Source of the DNA: Eucommia ulmoides
Lineage: Eukaryota > Streptophyta > Magnoliopsida > Garryales > Eucommiaceae
DNA: 64,000 nt
Assembly (NCBI GenBank): GCA_016647705.1
Contig: CM028336.1
Span: forward strand, 8,511,380-8,575,379
Direction of reading: 5' to 3'
Position 1 is the first letter of the stretch, and every line of letters begins with the position of its first letter. A program made the position numbers and the translations under genes. Of the stretch, positions 22,929 to 35,559 are shown piece after piece. The notes beneath the pieces were generated by a model. It did no database searches. It was not told the DNA's origin and saw only the letters and a list, made by a program, of their open reading frames with translations.

Positions 22929-24174
22929 GTGTGTGAATACATATACATATATATAGTTTTATCTTATCAAATTTCCCGCAATTCTAGTATTAAAGTTAAT
23001 ATATGAATTAGGAAATAGTTAAATTAAACTTGCAAAATACAGGCCATTATGAGAATTTTATTTTGGTATTGTTTTTCATTTTTTAGTTTTTATTCTAAAA
23101 ACGGTCTCCCTGATGAGATCCTAATTTATTTTTTTCTAGAGGGGCTGACCATTCACTTTCTTTTTGAGAGTGAAACTACCGTTTGAACTCGTATGATTTT
23201 TATGCACCGATTACTCCTTCTATAATTTCGCGGACTAATTTATCCTTCTTAAATGAGTTCATATCTTCCTTATATTCATTGCATCCTTAAAAACGTGGAA
23301 CAAAATATAATAATAAACTATCAATAAAACTGAACACGAAACTGAAAATTTCTCCCAATTGTGATTGTTATTTAATAATTTTTTTACACCACAATGAGAT
23401 ATAAATCATGACCATCAAATGAGATATTAATCTATTTTTTTTTATTTTTTGAGTTCAAGAATAGTATGCATGTGAGTGTTATGTACAATATTAACTGTGA
23501 TGTTAATGTTATATATAACATTGCTACAATTTATATGTCCGCGTAAGTGTTGAATATGACTTTCAATGTAATAAAAATAACATCAATTAATATTGATAAT
23601 AATCCAAATTATACGCATGATGAATATAACATGATTTATTGATAATAGTGATTTAGATATTGAGTAGTATTTTAATAATGTAAAAAACTGTGTTAATTTT
23701 AATATAAACGTGAAAACTGAAGTTCTGAGAGTATCATGTTGAATGTACAATAAATTATACATTTCACCCCTCAATTTCCTTTATATTTTTAAAATATATT
23801 TTTTAATTTTTTAAACATATGTTCCTCTTTATAAGATGCTTCTTGTCATATTTAATCTTGTTCGTTGCTTATTTATTTTTTAAAAAATATATAAGTAAAT
23901 AAAATAGTAATCAAATATGGGAAAGAAAGAAAACAAAATCTACCTGGGACCATTCAACTAGCTCTGAGAATGTGAGTGTCTATCCATTCCCCGCATTGAC
24001 CGGTGCATGTGGGCCATTCATCCCATTTTCCAACTCCTAATTCTTCTCTTTAAATTTTGACTCTCCCTAGTTATCCTCCTTCGTTCTGAAATTTTGTTTC
24101 TTTCAACCTTAAATTCAGACAAATTAATACCAACCCATTTCCTTTGTTTGTGTGTGTTTTGGTGAAGAAAGGCG
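22084..24174. other. Intergenic DNA and promoter-side flank of CHX copy 2
   Basis: 22200-22790 is GC-rich, with repeated GAGAGGCCAAATC and GGCGGCCTTC words and a (GA)n run at 22662-22686; it could be the 5' leader of a minus-strand transcript, but no gene can be assigned. A (TA)n tract lies at 22893-22924. From about 23420 the sequence matches the DNA before CHX copies 3 and 4 (for example AAATTATACATTTCACCCCT at 23751, 35161 and 49099), so it is the duplicated promoter-side flank. Confidence 0.65.
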
Positions 24175-24411
24175 ATGTTGGGGCAGAAGCATTTAAGAGG
24201 GGATGTCGATGTCGGAAGCGAAAGGGTTTCTGAGCTACGCTTTGCCGAGGCTTCAGTTACAACTTAGTTTGATCTTCTTCCTCACTCAATGCCTTCATGC
24301 CTTGCTCAAACGTCTCTATCTCCCTAGCCTTGTCTCCGAGATCATGGTACTCTCTCTCCTCCCCCAATCCGTCTCTCTCTTTATATATATACACACACAT
24401 ATATATTATTG

Positions 24412-24566
24412 ATAAAAAAACAACTCAGTGCTACAAAGTTCCTACTATACGTGAAGTCCGGAGAAAGGTCAGACCACTTAGGTCTATTGTACGCAACCTT
24501 TTTTTTTTTACAAGAGATTATTTCTGCAACTTGAACCCGTAACCTCCAGATTACATGGTGACGACA
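24412..24566 (-). mobile_element. SINE fragment (Au-like) in CHX copy 2 intron 1
   Basis: On the minus strand the order is a GTCACCATGTAATCTGGAGG-type start, GGGTTCAAGTTGC (RNA polymerase III B-box-like), GCAGAAATAATCTC, GCGTACAATAGACC, then CCGGACTTC. From memory this follows the layout of the plant Au SINE. It is absent at the matching places in CHX units 3 and 4, so it entered unit 2 separately. Confidence 0.65.
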
Positions 24567-26526
24567 AGAGGTAGAAAAATGAAAATAACTTCAAAATGAC
24601 AAACAAAAAAAATCGAATAATATTCCACATCGATAGGAAATTTTAATGTAATTTGAATTAAATAAATTTAAAGTAATTTTTGTGCTAAAACTTTTTTTTA
24701 CCAATTAATGAACCAAAACATTGTTTATTAGGTGCATGGTTAACTTTTTCAACTTAGAATTTTTGACCTTACGATAATTTGATTGTCACCACTAATAGTT
24801 AGCTAATTGATTTTCTCACAACACATTGAAATCACACAACACAAACGCGCACAAACCGACACACATAAATTATATACAAAACCCAACCTTATATTAACTC
24901 AAGAACAAGGAACCAATGGTCAAAATTCGGGTCTCATTCACAAGAACAATCATCTTTGCACATGTATAAATAGGAACAATTAGCAGTTAACAGCCTCAAC
25001 TACTTAGGCATAAGAAACAACCACCAGGACATGTGTCAGCATCTGAAACCCAACTGCCATGTGGCAGTTACCAAGCCTTACCGGGTAAGAACCCATAACA
25101 GCCACACATGCCTTCCACATGCGCCACAACTTTCCAAGACACTAAGGTTCTCACGAACTAGTACTCAGATACTATATTCAATTTAGCTTGATGTCGTGTT
25201 CACACGTCGCCCGATATTGCCGTCTTGTTCCCTTGATCACACCGACATCTGTTGACGCTTCATCATGTCGTTCGCTTGGCTAGAATGTGTCTTGCGCTCA
25301 CGTTTTGCCTCTGTTAACTTGGCCTCACTCCTAGCATTGCACCTAGGATTGGCATGTCTTGCTTAAGCAATGTACAATGTCCACCATTATCATCAAGCGA
25401 CACTCGAGTGTGCCTACGCATGTTGCACCTAGTCATATGCTTAGGATCGTCTTGTGTTTTACCTTAGTGTCACCCAAAGCTTGCTAGCATTGACCCTTAA
25501 TGCCCTATTTTATTGACGTTCATCGCATTCCGATTTTCCACCCTTGACAAGAATCAAGGGTAAGTCGTGCCTACGGCTTCCCATCATGCCTTGGTCCTGG
25601 CATATACCTTACCTTGGTGTGCCCACACCCCTCAGCACGCGTGGGTCCATGCCCCACCGAGGGTCTGGAGAAAGGGATATCCCCCTTATAATATTTTAAA
25701 CAAAAAAACTCAAGCAACACTAATAGATGACAAAAACTCCGAGAATGCATAATGAAGTCAACAATGGGGCCTAGCCCATATTTGACTTTGTTGGTATAAA
25801 CCGATGCTAAGTCACGATCATTGGCATAGCAAAAGATTTTATAACATGGCAACATCTTCGTTTAGCCAAAGTCAACTGAGTTCGGCTAACATGGCAAAAA
25901 CATTGATTTGGACATGGCATCAAATTCCAAGCCTAAGGAGCTAGCTGTAGGAATCCTAAATTTTATCCTTTCACGAAATAACCCACTTTTCACATTATAT
26001 TTAGCTATCAGACCAAGTCGATATGGTCTAAAATTTTTAAATCAAGTAACACAATTGGTATTTTAAAAATCAAATTTTCTTCATTATGGGTTCTCACATT
26101 GTCTCCTGCACAACATTAGCCCAATTCGTCTCTTGATTAGTAATATAGATAACAACCTATTAGTGAATACAAAGCAATGCATTAGCGGCCACATAATACT
26201 TAACCCATGGCCTCTATCCCTCTCCAGAGCTTTAACTCATTTTCGGAACTCATTTTGGCTCTATTAACACCACTGTATTGTCATCTCTAGACCTATGTCG
26301 TCTCTAAACCCGTGTGCCTCAAAATACTTAAATGAATTGAGATTCATAATCTTAAAAAGGATAATATATTGGGGCTACCACTAATGTTGGGCTACCAAAA
26401 AAACTTTCCCCATTTTCTTCTAAGAAAACATAATCTTTAAACAAGTACAGTTTAAAAAATTTGGGAAGGGAATAAAACAACTATTTTTTTTTTTTCATAT
26501 GAATAATGATTTTTATTTTTATTTTT
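24567..26526. other. CHX copy 2 intron 1 DNA
   Basis: Intron sequence that aligns in pieces with unit 3 (up to 36546) and unit 4 (50000-50869 and 55149-55540). The shared stretch around 25100-25700 includes CTTGTTCCCTTGATCAC, TGTCTTGCGCTCA and CTACGGCTTCCCATCA. The copy at 26220-26330 keeps the uninterrupted form of the site where unit 4 received a CACTA element. No gene is seen. Confidence 0.7.
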
Positions 26527-26685
26527 TGTTAATGTATTATATGGGTTTCGCCCATGTGTCCCATTAGGATAAAACCCTAACCCTCACTTCCCTTATAAAT
26601 ATGTGTATATAACATTGTATTCTAGTATCTCTTTCGCATTATATCAATACATGTTCATCTTTCTCAATTCTCAATGATCTTAATA
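26527..26685 (+). repeat. 5' LTR of copia element
   Basis: 159 bp, starting TGTTAATG and ending TTAATA just before the primer binding site at 26686. It differs at many positions from the 3' LTR (31193-31351), so the insertion is not recent. The terminal CA is changed here but kept in the 3' LTR (TTTTAACA). Confidence 0.85.
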
Positions 26686-27139
26686 TGGTATCAAGAGTCA
26701 ATGTTTCCTGACTCTGTTCATGTTAAAATTTCGAAACCCAAAACCTAAGTCTCCCATCGCGTTGCTTCTTCCTACCGCCACTGTTCTGAGTTCTACCAAA
26801 ACAATTAGTGCTCAAAACTCATAAACCACCACATAATCCGCACCGTCTCAACGAGACGATTACGACACCACCAAATAAAAGACCGTCGAAGATTCCACGA
26901 GCCAACACGCGCTCTCAACCAGTCTGCCACCGCTGTCATGTTTGTTCACCGCTACATGAATCACCGAGCATCCGATCTCACCACCCACCATATCACCACC
27001 TTTGCCTTGAAGAGACGATCCCAACTCCACCGCAACCACCACTACCAACAGATGTCTCACGTGCCCACATGCGCGCTGAAATTGAGATTCACTCCCGGGA
27101 GTCAAATCCATGTGCCACTACTCCAAGTGACCGATCCTC

Positions 27140-27335
27140 TTTGGCATGTCAGCACCAACTAGGTACCACGTTATTAGTCACAGTAGTGTTGACTACCACG
27201 TCATCAGTCATGTCAGCGTTGACTATTTGACACAGTATTGACATGTAAGCCACCACGTCAGTGTTTTGACTGCCACGTCAGCGTTGACCTACCAAGTCAT
27301 CACCCAGTCATCCCCTGGTTGCCACGTCACCTTTT
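27140..27335. repeat. CCACGTCA / TTGAC repeat cluster in copia leader
   Basis: The untranslated leader repeats CCACGT(C/T)A (near 27166, 27196, 27252, 27272 and 27322) alternating with TTGAC (near 27188, 27218, 27238, 27266 and 27284). ACGT-core elements and TTGAC W-boxes are known plant transcription factor sites. Whether they act here is inference. Confidence 0.6.
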
Positions 27336-27797
27336 TTTGAGGAAAACTTCTTCGAACCGGTTCAGTCAATTTTTTAACCAGTTTTCTGCAAACTTGGATC
27401 AGTTCATGGGGGTTTTTGGACGTTTTGATTCTCTTTTCAGATTCTGTTTGGTGTTTTGAGACTCACAAAATATACTTTTTCTTATATTCATGTGATTTCT
27501 ACACCGGTTCACTCATTTTTCACCTGATTCTTGAAGATTTAATATCGGTTCCTGAATAATTTTAGCATTACGAATCTATCTGTGATCTCCATTTAATCAA
27601 ACTCATATCATACAATATAGTTCTCTTTATATTATTGATTCGATTCATCACGGACATTTGGTCAGTTCAAGGGGCTCTCAAATGATTCTTCACGAGTATA
27701 AACCGGTTCTTGTACAATTTCAGCATTCTAAATCCATCCATAACAACAATTTCTCCAGGTTCAACAGTGATATCTGTAGGTTCTTCGCTCATTATCA

Positions 27798-30700
27798 ATG
27801 TCAAACATAGGGGGTTCGGATCTTACCTCCACTACTGTTACCATTTCTATTAAAGATTTGGCCTCATTCGTCCTTCATATCTTCTCCAAAAATGGTAATG
27901 GTACAAATCTTTCCCTTGCCCTCTTATTTAATACAGGTAACTCTTCTTGATTATTTGATTCTGTTTGTTGTAATCACATGACATTTGATCCCGATATTTT
28001 TTAACCAAACTTTCCGCGATGAATATTCCTTGTATTCATACTGCTGATGGTTCTTAAATGCCTGTTAGCCATATCGGTCAGGTTTCTACTTCCCATCTTT
28101 CTATTCTTGACACGTATTTGATTCTAAAACTCATCTTAAATCTCTTGTATGTTGGGCAATTTTGTGAATTGAGATTGAAAATCATATTTTCTAATAGTGG
28201 TTGTCGTGTACAGGATCCTTGGACAAGAAAAACTCTTGGGACTGATTGTAAGGTTGGATGCCTATTTGAACTTACCAGTTTTCACCTTTTATCTCCAACT
28301 CTACTACCACCACAACCACATGTCCCTTCATCAACCTATGCAACCTCACCACTATCGTCAATATCCCCATCATCATCCTTATCTCCACAACCACCAATGT
28401 TTCTCTCACTATCCCAAATTTGGCATTCTCGTTTAGACCGCACTTCATCTAGCCGACTCAAATCGCTTCTCTTCAATAGTCAGTTAGGTTTAGTTTAGCA
28501 TAAGTCCTTCAAATGTATCCATTGTCAACTTACAAAACAACCAGCCCAACCTTTCAAAGAGAGTCAGTCTATTTTCCTTGCACCCTTTGATCTAATTCAT
28601 TTTGATATTTGGGAGCCTTCTCCTCATGCCTCGATGGGTGGTTGTCATTACTTTGCTATCTTTGTGGTCGACTACTCTCGATATACATGGTTGTTTCTTA
28701 TAAAACATCGATCCAAACTATTCCAAATATATTATGAGTTTTTTTTTCTATGGATCAAACCTAATTTTCTAGAAATATCAAAGTTTTTTGCTCAGATAAT
28801 GTAATGGAATACAAAAATCGTGTTTTTCTTAACCTATTTCGCAAAAATGGCACGATTCTCCATTGCTTGTGTCTTAGTACATCCCAACAAAATAGACAAG
28901 TCGAACGAAAATATAGACATATTCTTGACAGAATTCTTGTTCTCCTTATTACTTCATCATGTCCTGAGCGTTTTTGGGTTGATGTTACCTTCATAACCAT
29001 CTACACAATAAACCGTGTCCCTTTCGCTACAAATCAAAACCAATTTCCATTTGAGCATCTTTTCAGTAAACCTCCTGATTACTCTGAACTCAGAGTTTTT
29101 GGTTGCGTTTGTTTTATTCTTCTCAAACCACATGAACACAACAAACTGGAACCAAAGGCTCATCTGTATTGTTTTCTTGGATATGGCATCGAACATAAAA
29201 GGTATTGGTGCTAGGATCCTATTTCTAAAACCCTTTGTATCTTATGACATGTCATTTTGTGAGAACTTCAAAAATTTTATTCCTTACGGTCATTTGACAT
29301 GTCAACCCTCACCAACTCCAAATTCTTTACTGATCCATCCATCGAGTTATTTCTAGCTAATGTAGTACCAGGTATTGTTGAGTCTACTCTAGCACCGCCA
29401 GTTGAGCCCAGCCCTACACCTTATGCTAAGTCTACATTAGAACCACCAGTTGAACCTACTCTAGAATCACTAGTTAATCTCACCCTTCCAACTCCAGCAA
29501 CCATGCATGAGACTTTTCTTGTGGCCGGTGATCCTGTACCGCCTTCCTTTGAGACCCATGCCCCAAGTCAGCCTCGCCACTCTACCAGGGAAACTCATCA
29601 TCCATATTACCTTTCTGATTTTCATTGTTTTTTCACTATACTTCATTTGCACGACCCTCAATCCTATAAAGAGGCTAGTACCAATCCTCTTTGGCAAAGA
29701 ACAATTGACAAAAAACTTTAGGCCCTCGCCAAAACTCATACCTGGGATATTGTTGATCAACCCCCTAGAAAAACTCTTATTGGGTGTAAATGGTTGTTTA
29801 TGATCAAGAAGCTTTCTAATGGATTTGTTGAACGATATAAAACACAACTTGTTGCTAAGGGATTTGTTCAGGAATATGACATTGACTACGAAGAGATAAT
29901 CGCTCCAGTGGCAAGGCTAATATCTGTCCATACAATTCTTATCGTCGCCGCTATTCGAAAATTGACTCTCTTTCAAATGGATGTCAAAAATGCATTTCCT
30001 AATGGCGATCTTCTTGAGAAAGTCTATATGCATAGCCCTCCTAGCCTGGCTGCCCCTCGAAATAATGTTTGTCACCTACGTCATGCCCTATATGGTTTGA
30101 TACAAGCTCTACGTGTCTGGTTTGCCAAATTAATCACTATTATTCATCAATATGTGTTTACACCTAGTGCTCATGATTCGCCTTTATTTATTTGCCACAC
30201 TATCAATGGTATTATACTTCTTTTACAGTATATGGATGATATGGTTATTACTAGAGATGATTTACGTGGTGTTTCTGAACACAAAACGTTTTTTAGTGGC
30301 CAATTCGAGATGAAAGATCTTGGCATGCTTACCTATTTCCTTAGCCTCGAAGTCTCATCTAGTTCCGATGGATATTTTATCTCACATGCCAAATATGCCT
30401 CGGATCTCATTTCCAACGCTGGAATCATTGACACAACCACTGCTACTATTCCTCTCGAGCTTAACGTCAGATTTACCCCACTTAATGGTTTACCTCTTTG
30501 GGATACCACTTTATATCGCCAACTGGTTAGAAGTCTTATATATCTTATTGTCACTCGCCCTGACATTACCTACGTCGTTCATCAGGTCAGCCAGTTCCTG
30601 TCCGCTACTCGAACCACCCATTACTCCGCTACTCTTCACATTATTTGGTATGTTAAGGGTATTTTATGTCATTTCATTTCTCAGTTCAGTTTGCATCCGT

Positions 30701-31190
30701 CTTACAAAATTATTCTGATGTCGATTGGACTGGAGACCTCACCAACAGACGTTCAACCACCAGTTACTGTTTCTGTTTGGTTAATTCTCTCACTTCCTAG
30801 AGTAGTAAGAAACAAAATTGTGGTTGCTCGCTCCAGTATTGAAGATGCATATCGTGTCATGGCTGATACAACTCAAGAACTTTTTTGGCTTCAATGACTA
30901 CTCTCTCACATAGGCATCTCTTCTCCAATTTTTAATATCCTACACTGTGACAATAGGAGTGCTATTCAGATCACTCAAAATGATGTATTCCACGAGCGTA
31001 CAAAACACATCGAGACTGATTCTCACTTCATCTGTCATCATATTCTCCAGAATACGGTTCATCTACAATCCGCCAGTTCAGCCAATCAGATAGTAGATAC
31101 TTTTAACAAGACTTATCTACCTGGACGCTTGCACTCTCTAGTTTTCAAAGTCAAGTTCACCTCTCACTTACTATCTCGAGTTTGAGAGAG
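27798..31190 (+). pseudogene. copia polyprotein remnant (protease, integrase, RT, RNase H)
   Basis: Fragments of one polyprotein in several frames. From 27798 there are about 50 residues starting MSNIGGSDLT, then a protease-like stretch where the expected DSG reads DSV. GAG-pre-integrase (about 28058-28290) contains GCRVQDPWTRKTLGTDCKVG. Integrase (about 28500-29215) has FDLIHFDIW, CSDNVMEY and QNRQVERK around its three acidic positions. Reverse transcriptase lies in the longest open stretch (29794-30897), with FQMDVKNAF and the catalytic YMDDM. RNase H follows to about 31140 (ARSSIEDAYR, then DNRSAIQITQ after a stop at 30895). Stops and frameshifts make it non-functional. Confidence 0.88.
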
Positions 31191-31192
31191 GA

Positions 31193-31351
31193 TGTTAATG
31201 TATTATATTGGTTTGAACCACATGGCCCATTAGGGCAAAGCCCTAACCCCCACTTCCTCTATAAATATGTGTATATATCGTTGTATTCTAATATCTCTTT
31301 CGCAGAATATCAATACATATTCATCTTTCCCACTTCTCAATTATTTTAACA
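31193..31351 (+). repeat. 3' LTR of copia element
   Basis: Starts TGTTAATG after the purine tract and ends TTTTAACA. It lies only 26 bp upstream of the exon 2 acceptor of CHX copy 2, so its own signals sit next to a host splice site. Confidence 0.85.
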
Positions 31352-31942
31352 TTTTTAATTTTTCTCATGTAAAACAGGCAGGTGTGATTCTCGGACCAAC
31401 AATCCTCGGACGGATCAACCCAAATGCCATGGAAACACTCTTCCCGGAAGACAGCGAAGTCTTCATCAACGGCCTATCAGCGATCGGTTTCATGTTCATC
31501 ATGTTCCTCATTGGAGTCAAGATGGACCCCAGCAAAGTCTCCAAAGCCAGAATAAGGGCATGGGTCATTGGAGTCTTCGCCGTCATGGTACCCATATTTT
31601 GCGGCGGCATTATCGCTCAATCGCTAAAAACACTACCTAGCTATCGCATACAACAACAATGTCTGTTAACGGAATCATGACTCTGCCCCCCCTTTCCGGT
31701 GATCGCCTCCCTCTTGGTGGACCTCAAGATCATGAATTCCGAGGTCGGCCGGCTGGCACTGGCGGCAACGTTGATCAGCGATCTACTGAGCACGACCATA
31801 GAGTAGGAAATGGCCAATATCGAGGTGTCGTGGGCGTCCAGCTCCATGGCCATTAAGCCTTTTGCTTTGGGCATGTTCATCGTCAGCTTAATTTTGTCTA
31901 CACGGCCCGTGCTTTGCTGGATTGTACAACAGACACCAGAAG

Positions 31943-32355
31943 GTATTACTCTACATAATTACACCCCTAAAATATGTTCACTTATTACTTCGTCCTAAAT
32001 TATACAAAAATAAAAATAAATGCGTGTTATGCATATAGACTGAATTAAACATAGAGAATTAAACATAGAGATAATTGGGGGAGTGCCCCTTACGATTGTC
32101 CGGTGAGTGATTAGTCGAGATGTACGTAAACTCGCCAAGCAACACCTTATCGTAAAAAAATAAAAAATAAATGAAAATAATTGGCCAGTAATTCGAAATA
32201 AAGAGCTTAATCAATAATATATTCCATTTTAATTTACCATGAATATAAATACCTTAATTATATTTTGACTTGTTTTTTAATTTCATGGTTAATGTTCCCT
32301 TACATTTCCAATCAAATACTTATAATTAAAGTTTACATCGTCTTCCAATTAAGGT
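31943..32355. other. CHX copy 2 intron 2 remnant with a short SINE insertion
   Basis: Intron 2 matches 38175-38610 (unit 3) and 60117-60330 (unit 4). It contains a ~100 bp SINE-like insertion (32079-32176) and stops at a junction with family A DNA near 32355. Confidence 0.8.
32079..32176 (+). mobile_element. 5'-truncated SINE in CHX copy 2 intron 2
   Basis: A short insert ending in an A-rich tail, with the phrase GTGAGTGATTAGTCGAGATG then CTCGCCAAG, which I remember as a plant SINE 3' end. It is flanked by ATAATTGG at 32071-32078 and 32177-32184. Unit 3 has the same insert (38344-38440); unit 4 has the unoccupied site at 60232-60239. Confidence 0.8.
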
Positions 32356-33530
32356 TTAAAAAAAATAAAAAAATAAAGGGCAAGCCCCCAATCGAGGTCA
32401 GCTGGCCCCAAGGCATTGGTTTGCCCAATACCCTTTTTTGGGAGCTGGTCTAACCAACGCCCATTTTAGGCACTAGTTTTACAGCGGCACCCACAAAAAG
32501 GTGTTGGTCAGACCAGCACCCTTTCTTGGGCGCCGGCCTGCCCCAGCGCTACTAGCCCAAGTCGGGCCAACGCCCACCAAATGGCGGCGGTCGGCGAACT
32601 CCCAACCATCCGCCGCGTGCACCTGGCACCCTTCGAGAGCGCACCACCTAGCCCCCCTGCCCGTCTGTGATGTGTACCTCACTAGGGCTCGCCTTTATTT
32701 TCTCCAGTTTGTAGGTTGGTTTGTGCTCAGGACTTGTTCACGATGAACGTGAATCACCTTGAAAATCAAAAAATAAAAATAAAAATTGGAGTCACCTTTC
32801 TGTGCTACCTGACCCCAGACCTCGGCCGTATGGGGACCAATTTCAAATTAGTTCTTCACAAAAAGTCAAGTGTTGAAAATGTATCGCCCTGATAATCGAG
32901 GAAATTCACGGTCACCTAACTATGGTACCTGACCTCGGACCCCGACCGTATGGGGGCTATCTCGAATTCTCTCAGAAAAAGTTAACTCTTGGAAAAATGT
33001 CAATCACAGCTCAAGACGCCCATTTTAGCCAAAAAGTGATATCCCCGACCGCCTCACTTCCCTCACCACACAGGGTTACGGGGCTACTGATGAGTGTGTT
33101 TTTGGGCTTCATCGAGTTAGCACCTAGCCCCGGCCTCGTGTTCACTATCGCCAATATTATCCCCACAGGCCTGACAAAGGCTCGCGAACTTCTCCAAATG
33201 GTCCAAAAGTTCAAGCCCATTACTATGCAATTTTACTATGCACTTTTCATTTCTATAAATATTGGAACATATCAATGCCATAAGGTAATGCTCATTTTTC
33301 TAATTGACTTATATTAAACTCTTTTTCTCTGTAAACTCTGATTCTCACACTAGAGGGGCTTTCCGAGACCAGGTTTCATGTGCAGACACAGGTCACTGAG
33401 GAGCATTCAGGCTGACCATTCCAGCTCACTTAAGGAATATTCCACACCAGTTCCGACTCAAAGACTCCACCTTAGTAAGAGGACTCACATCTGTCATCCG
33501 AATGAACCATATTCGAGGTGTGTATAATTT
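32356..33530 (+). mobile_element. Family A LTR retrotransposon, 3' fragment
   Basis: Plus-strand 3' end of the family A element: A-rich tract, GC-rich hairpin block with GGGCGC/GCGCCC-type words (about 32380-32600), then CTGTGCTACCTGACCCCAGA and CCTCGGCCGTATGGGG, and a truncated LTR at 33091-33530. It matches 44640-45766 closely. It lies exactly at the junction between CHX units 2 and 3, cutting intron 2 of copy 2 and the upstream flank of copy 3. Confidence 0.8.
33091..33530 (+). repeat. Truncated LTR of family A fragment
   Basis: Starts TGAGTGTGTTTTTGGGCTTC and ends in TCGAGGTGTGTAT. It lacks the final CACCAACA-type end seen at 2483-2490 (reverse complement), so the element is truncated at this side too. 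Confidence 0.7.
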
Positions 33531-35559
33531 ATAAATAGGGTTGTAAACGAACCAATCCCTTCATGAAATACTCTAACTGGTTCAATAATAACTTGATCTA
33601 GACTCATTCACAATTTACTTCCTAATGTGGGGTAAGTTATTTACTTTTGTTGTTTTGTTTCTATATTTCTACTTTTATATGGTTGTATTTTCTCTTATAT
33701 GTTTTTTAAGCTTCAAAATCATTTTACTTTTTTACCTATAGAATCATTCTAAAAAATCTTTAATAATTGATTTAACTCGGTGTCTAATATTTTAATCATT
33801 CAAAAATCATGATTTGAAAATACTCTTGAAACAAATCTTAGTGGATCTTAAATCATTCTTAGAGTAGGAACCCCCTAATGCTATGCACGTCTCATTCATA
33901 CTAACTATTTTGTTTACTTATGCAGACGATCTTATATCATGCTTCCCAAATTTCACATAAAGGTACTTTGAATTTTGAAAAAATGGGATTTACTAATTTA
34001 GGGTAGCTTAAAAAAGGTAATATTTCAAACTATTTTTTCATTAATATTGGGTTTGAGGTGAAAAATTACGTTTGTTTTTAAAGTAGCATGGGACCTTATG
34101 ATTTTAACTTTTCTATTTGATTTCTGTATCCATCTCCATTTCTCACTCTCTCGCCGCCAGGTATGTTCCCCTAAATTCTGTTTGTTTTTCTATAATCTAT
34201 TTTTGTTCATTTCTAATTTTTATGGATGAAATATGTTCTAACATGGAGTATTATTTTCCAATCTCTCCAAACATGAGGAAAACACACACGAAAAATAGAG
34301 GTTATTTTATACTCCTTGGAAACCCCTCTTCCATTTCAAATTAGGTTCAATTAGTTATTTTTTTACACTATATTCATTAGATTTTTTTTATTGCAATCGG
34401 GCTTAATTGGTGCAATTCTGTTTGCATGAGTTTTGTTTGTATAATCATTTAATTATTGTTATCTTTATATTTTTTGTTATTGTTGGGTTGGTTTGAAAAC
34501 TCATTGTTCAAAATGTGAGTGTTTTATAAACAAAGTAAATTATGTTGTTAATTAAAAAAAAAATGGTTATGACTGTTTATTTGAAAATGCAAGTGTGAAC
34601 TTGAGAAATAAATGGTGCTTTCTCATTTTATTTTATTTTATTTTTTTGAATTGTTGGTTAAGTTTTGTTGATTTTTATGGGTTATGTTGCTTATTAATCT
34701 ATTCATTTGAAAGCAAAAGTGAGACCTTGAGAAATGTTGTATCAAGAGTTTTGTAATTTTTTTTTTTAATTTGTGCACGTAATATTAATTTGCACCCAAT
34801 TGTGGTTCATTAGAATTATCGAATAATAGAAAAACTTAAACAATTTGATAGATCAAATTGTTAATACCCATGCCTTTAGGCACGGATTATACGTTAATAT
34901 ATATATATATAACATCACTACAATCTATGTGTCCCCATGCATATTGAATATAGCATTTAATGTAAAAGAAATAATATTTATTAATATTGATAATAAAATA
35001 AATTATACATGTGTTCAATGTAAAATGATTTATGATTTTAATATTGAATATTGAATATAACATTCAACTGTATTTTGAAAATGTATAAGACCGTATTAAT
35101 TATAACATGAATGTGAAAACTGAAAATTTTAAAAGTATCATATACTAATGTATTAGGCATAAATTATACATTTCACCCCTCAATTTCCTTTATATTTTTA
35201 AAACAGACATTTTTTGTGTTTTAAACATATTTTCCTCTCTATGGATGCTTGTTTTCATATTTACTCTTGTTCTTTGCTTATTTTTTTTAAAACAAAATAA
35301 ATAAAATAGTAATAAAATATGGGAAAGAAAGAGAGAGAAAAAAATTCTACCTGGAGTGTCTATCTACACCCTACATTGATCGATGCGTGTGGGCCATTCA
35401 TCCCTTTTTTCAACTCCTAATTCTTCTGTTTAATTTTGGCTCTCCCTAACTGTAATCAAGAAAAAAAAAAAAAAAAAAACCTTGTTTCTTTCAACCTTAA
35501 ATTCAGACAAATTAATACCGCCCCATTTTCTTTGTGTGTGGGTTGTGTTTTGGTGAAGA
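33531..35559. other. Promoter-side flank of CHX copy 3 (duplicated unit)
   Basis: About 2 kb that matches 47487-49502 along its whole length (landmarks AAACGAACCAATCC at both starts, CATTTCTCACTCTCTCGCCGCC, CAATCGGGCTTAATTGGTGC, and CACCCCTCAATTTCCTTTAT). It should contain the promoter of the intact gene. No TATA box or other site can be picked out with confidence. Short open frames here are not genes. Confidence 0.75.

Larger units (their letters stand above)
26527..31351 (+). mobile_element. Full-length Ty1/copia retrotransposon, decayed
   Basis: 4.8 kb element in intron 1 of CHX copy 2. The 5' LTR is 26527-26685 and the 3' LTR 31193-31351, both starting TGTTAATGTATTATA and carrying a TATAAATATGTGTATATA promoter-like block. 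A tRNA-iMet-type primer binding site (TGGTATCAAGAG) starts at 26686; a purine tract GAGAGAGGA precedes the 3' LTR. TTTTT flanks both ends, which fits a 5 bp duplication but is low complexity. Domain order is copia: protease remnant, GAG-pre-integrase, integrase, reverse transcriptase, RNase H. Stops and frameshifts are spread through it, and most of gag appears missing. Confidence 0.92.
24175..31942 (+). pseudogene. CHX copy 2: cation/H+ exchanger pseudogene, exons 1-2 only
   Basis: Exon 1 (24175-24346) encodes SEAKGFLSYALPRLQLQLSL and runs to SEIM before a GT donor; exon 2 (31378-31942) begins AGVILGPTILGR and ends in the TPE codons before GT. These are the N-terminal tail and first membrane helices of a CHX antiporter. 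Damage: the ATG used in copy 4 has become AAG; 62 bp of exon 1 are missing compared with copies 3 and 4 (junction near 24203), which shifts the frame; exon 2 has a one-base loss near 31650 and a one-base gain near 31692; TAG at 31804 replaces a leucine codon. Exons 3-5 are gone because intron 2 is cut at about 32355 by a family A retrotransposon fragment. Intron 1 (about 7 kb) holds a SINE and a complete copia element. No functional product is expected. Confidence 0.92.

Noticed and set aside
26808-27230. 140-codon frame in the copia leader as a gag gene
   Set aside because: His/Pro/Thr-rich sequence without CCHC knuckle or gag motifs; it overlaps the repeated CCACGTCA leader.
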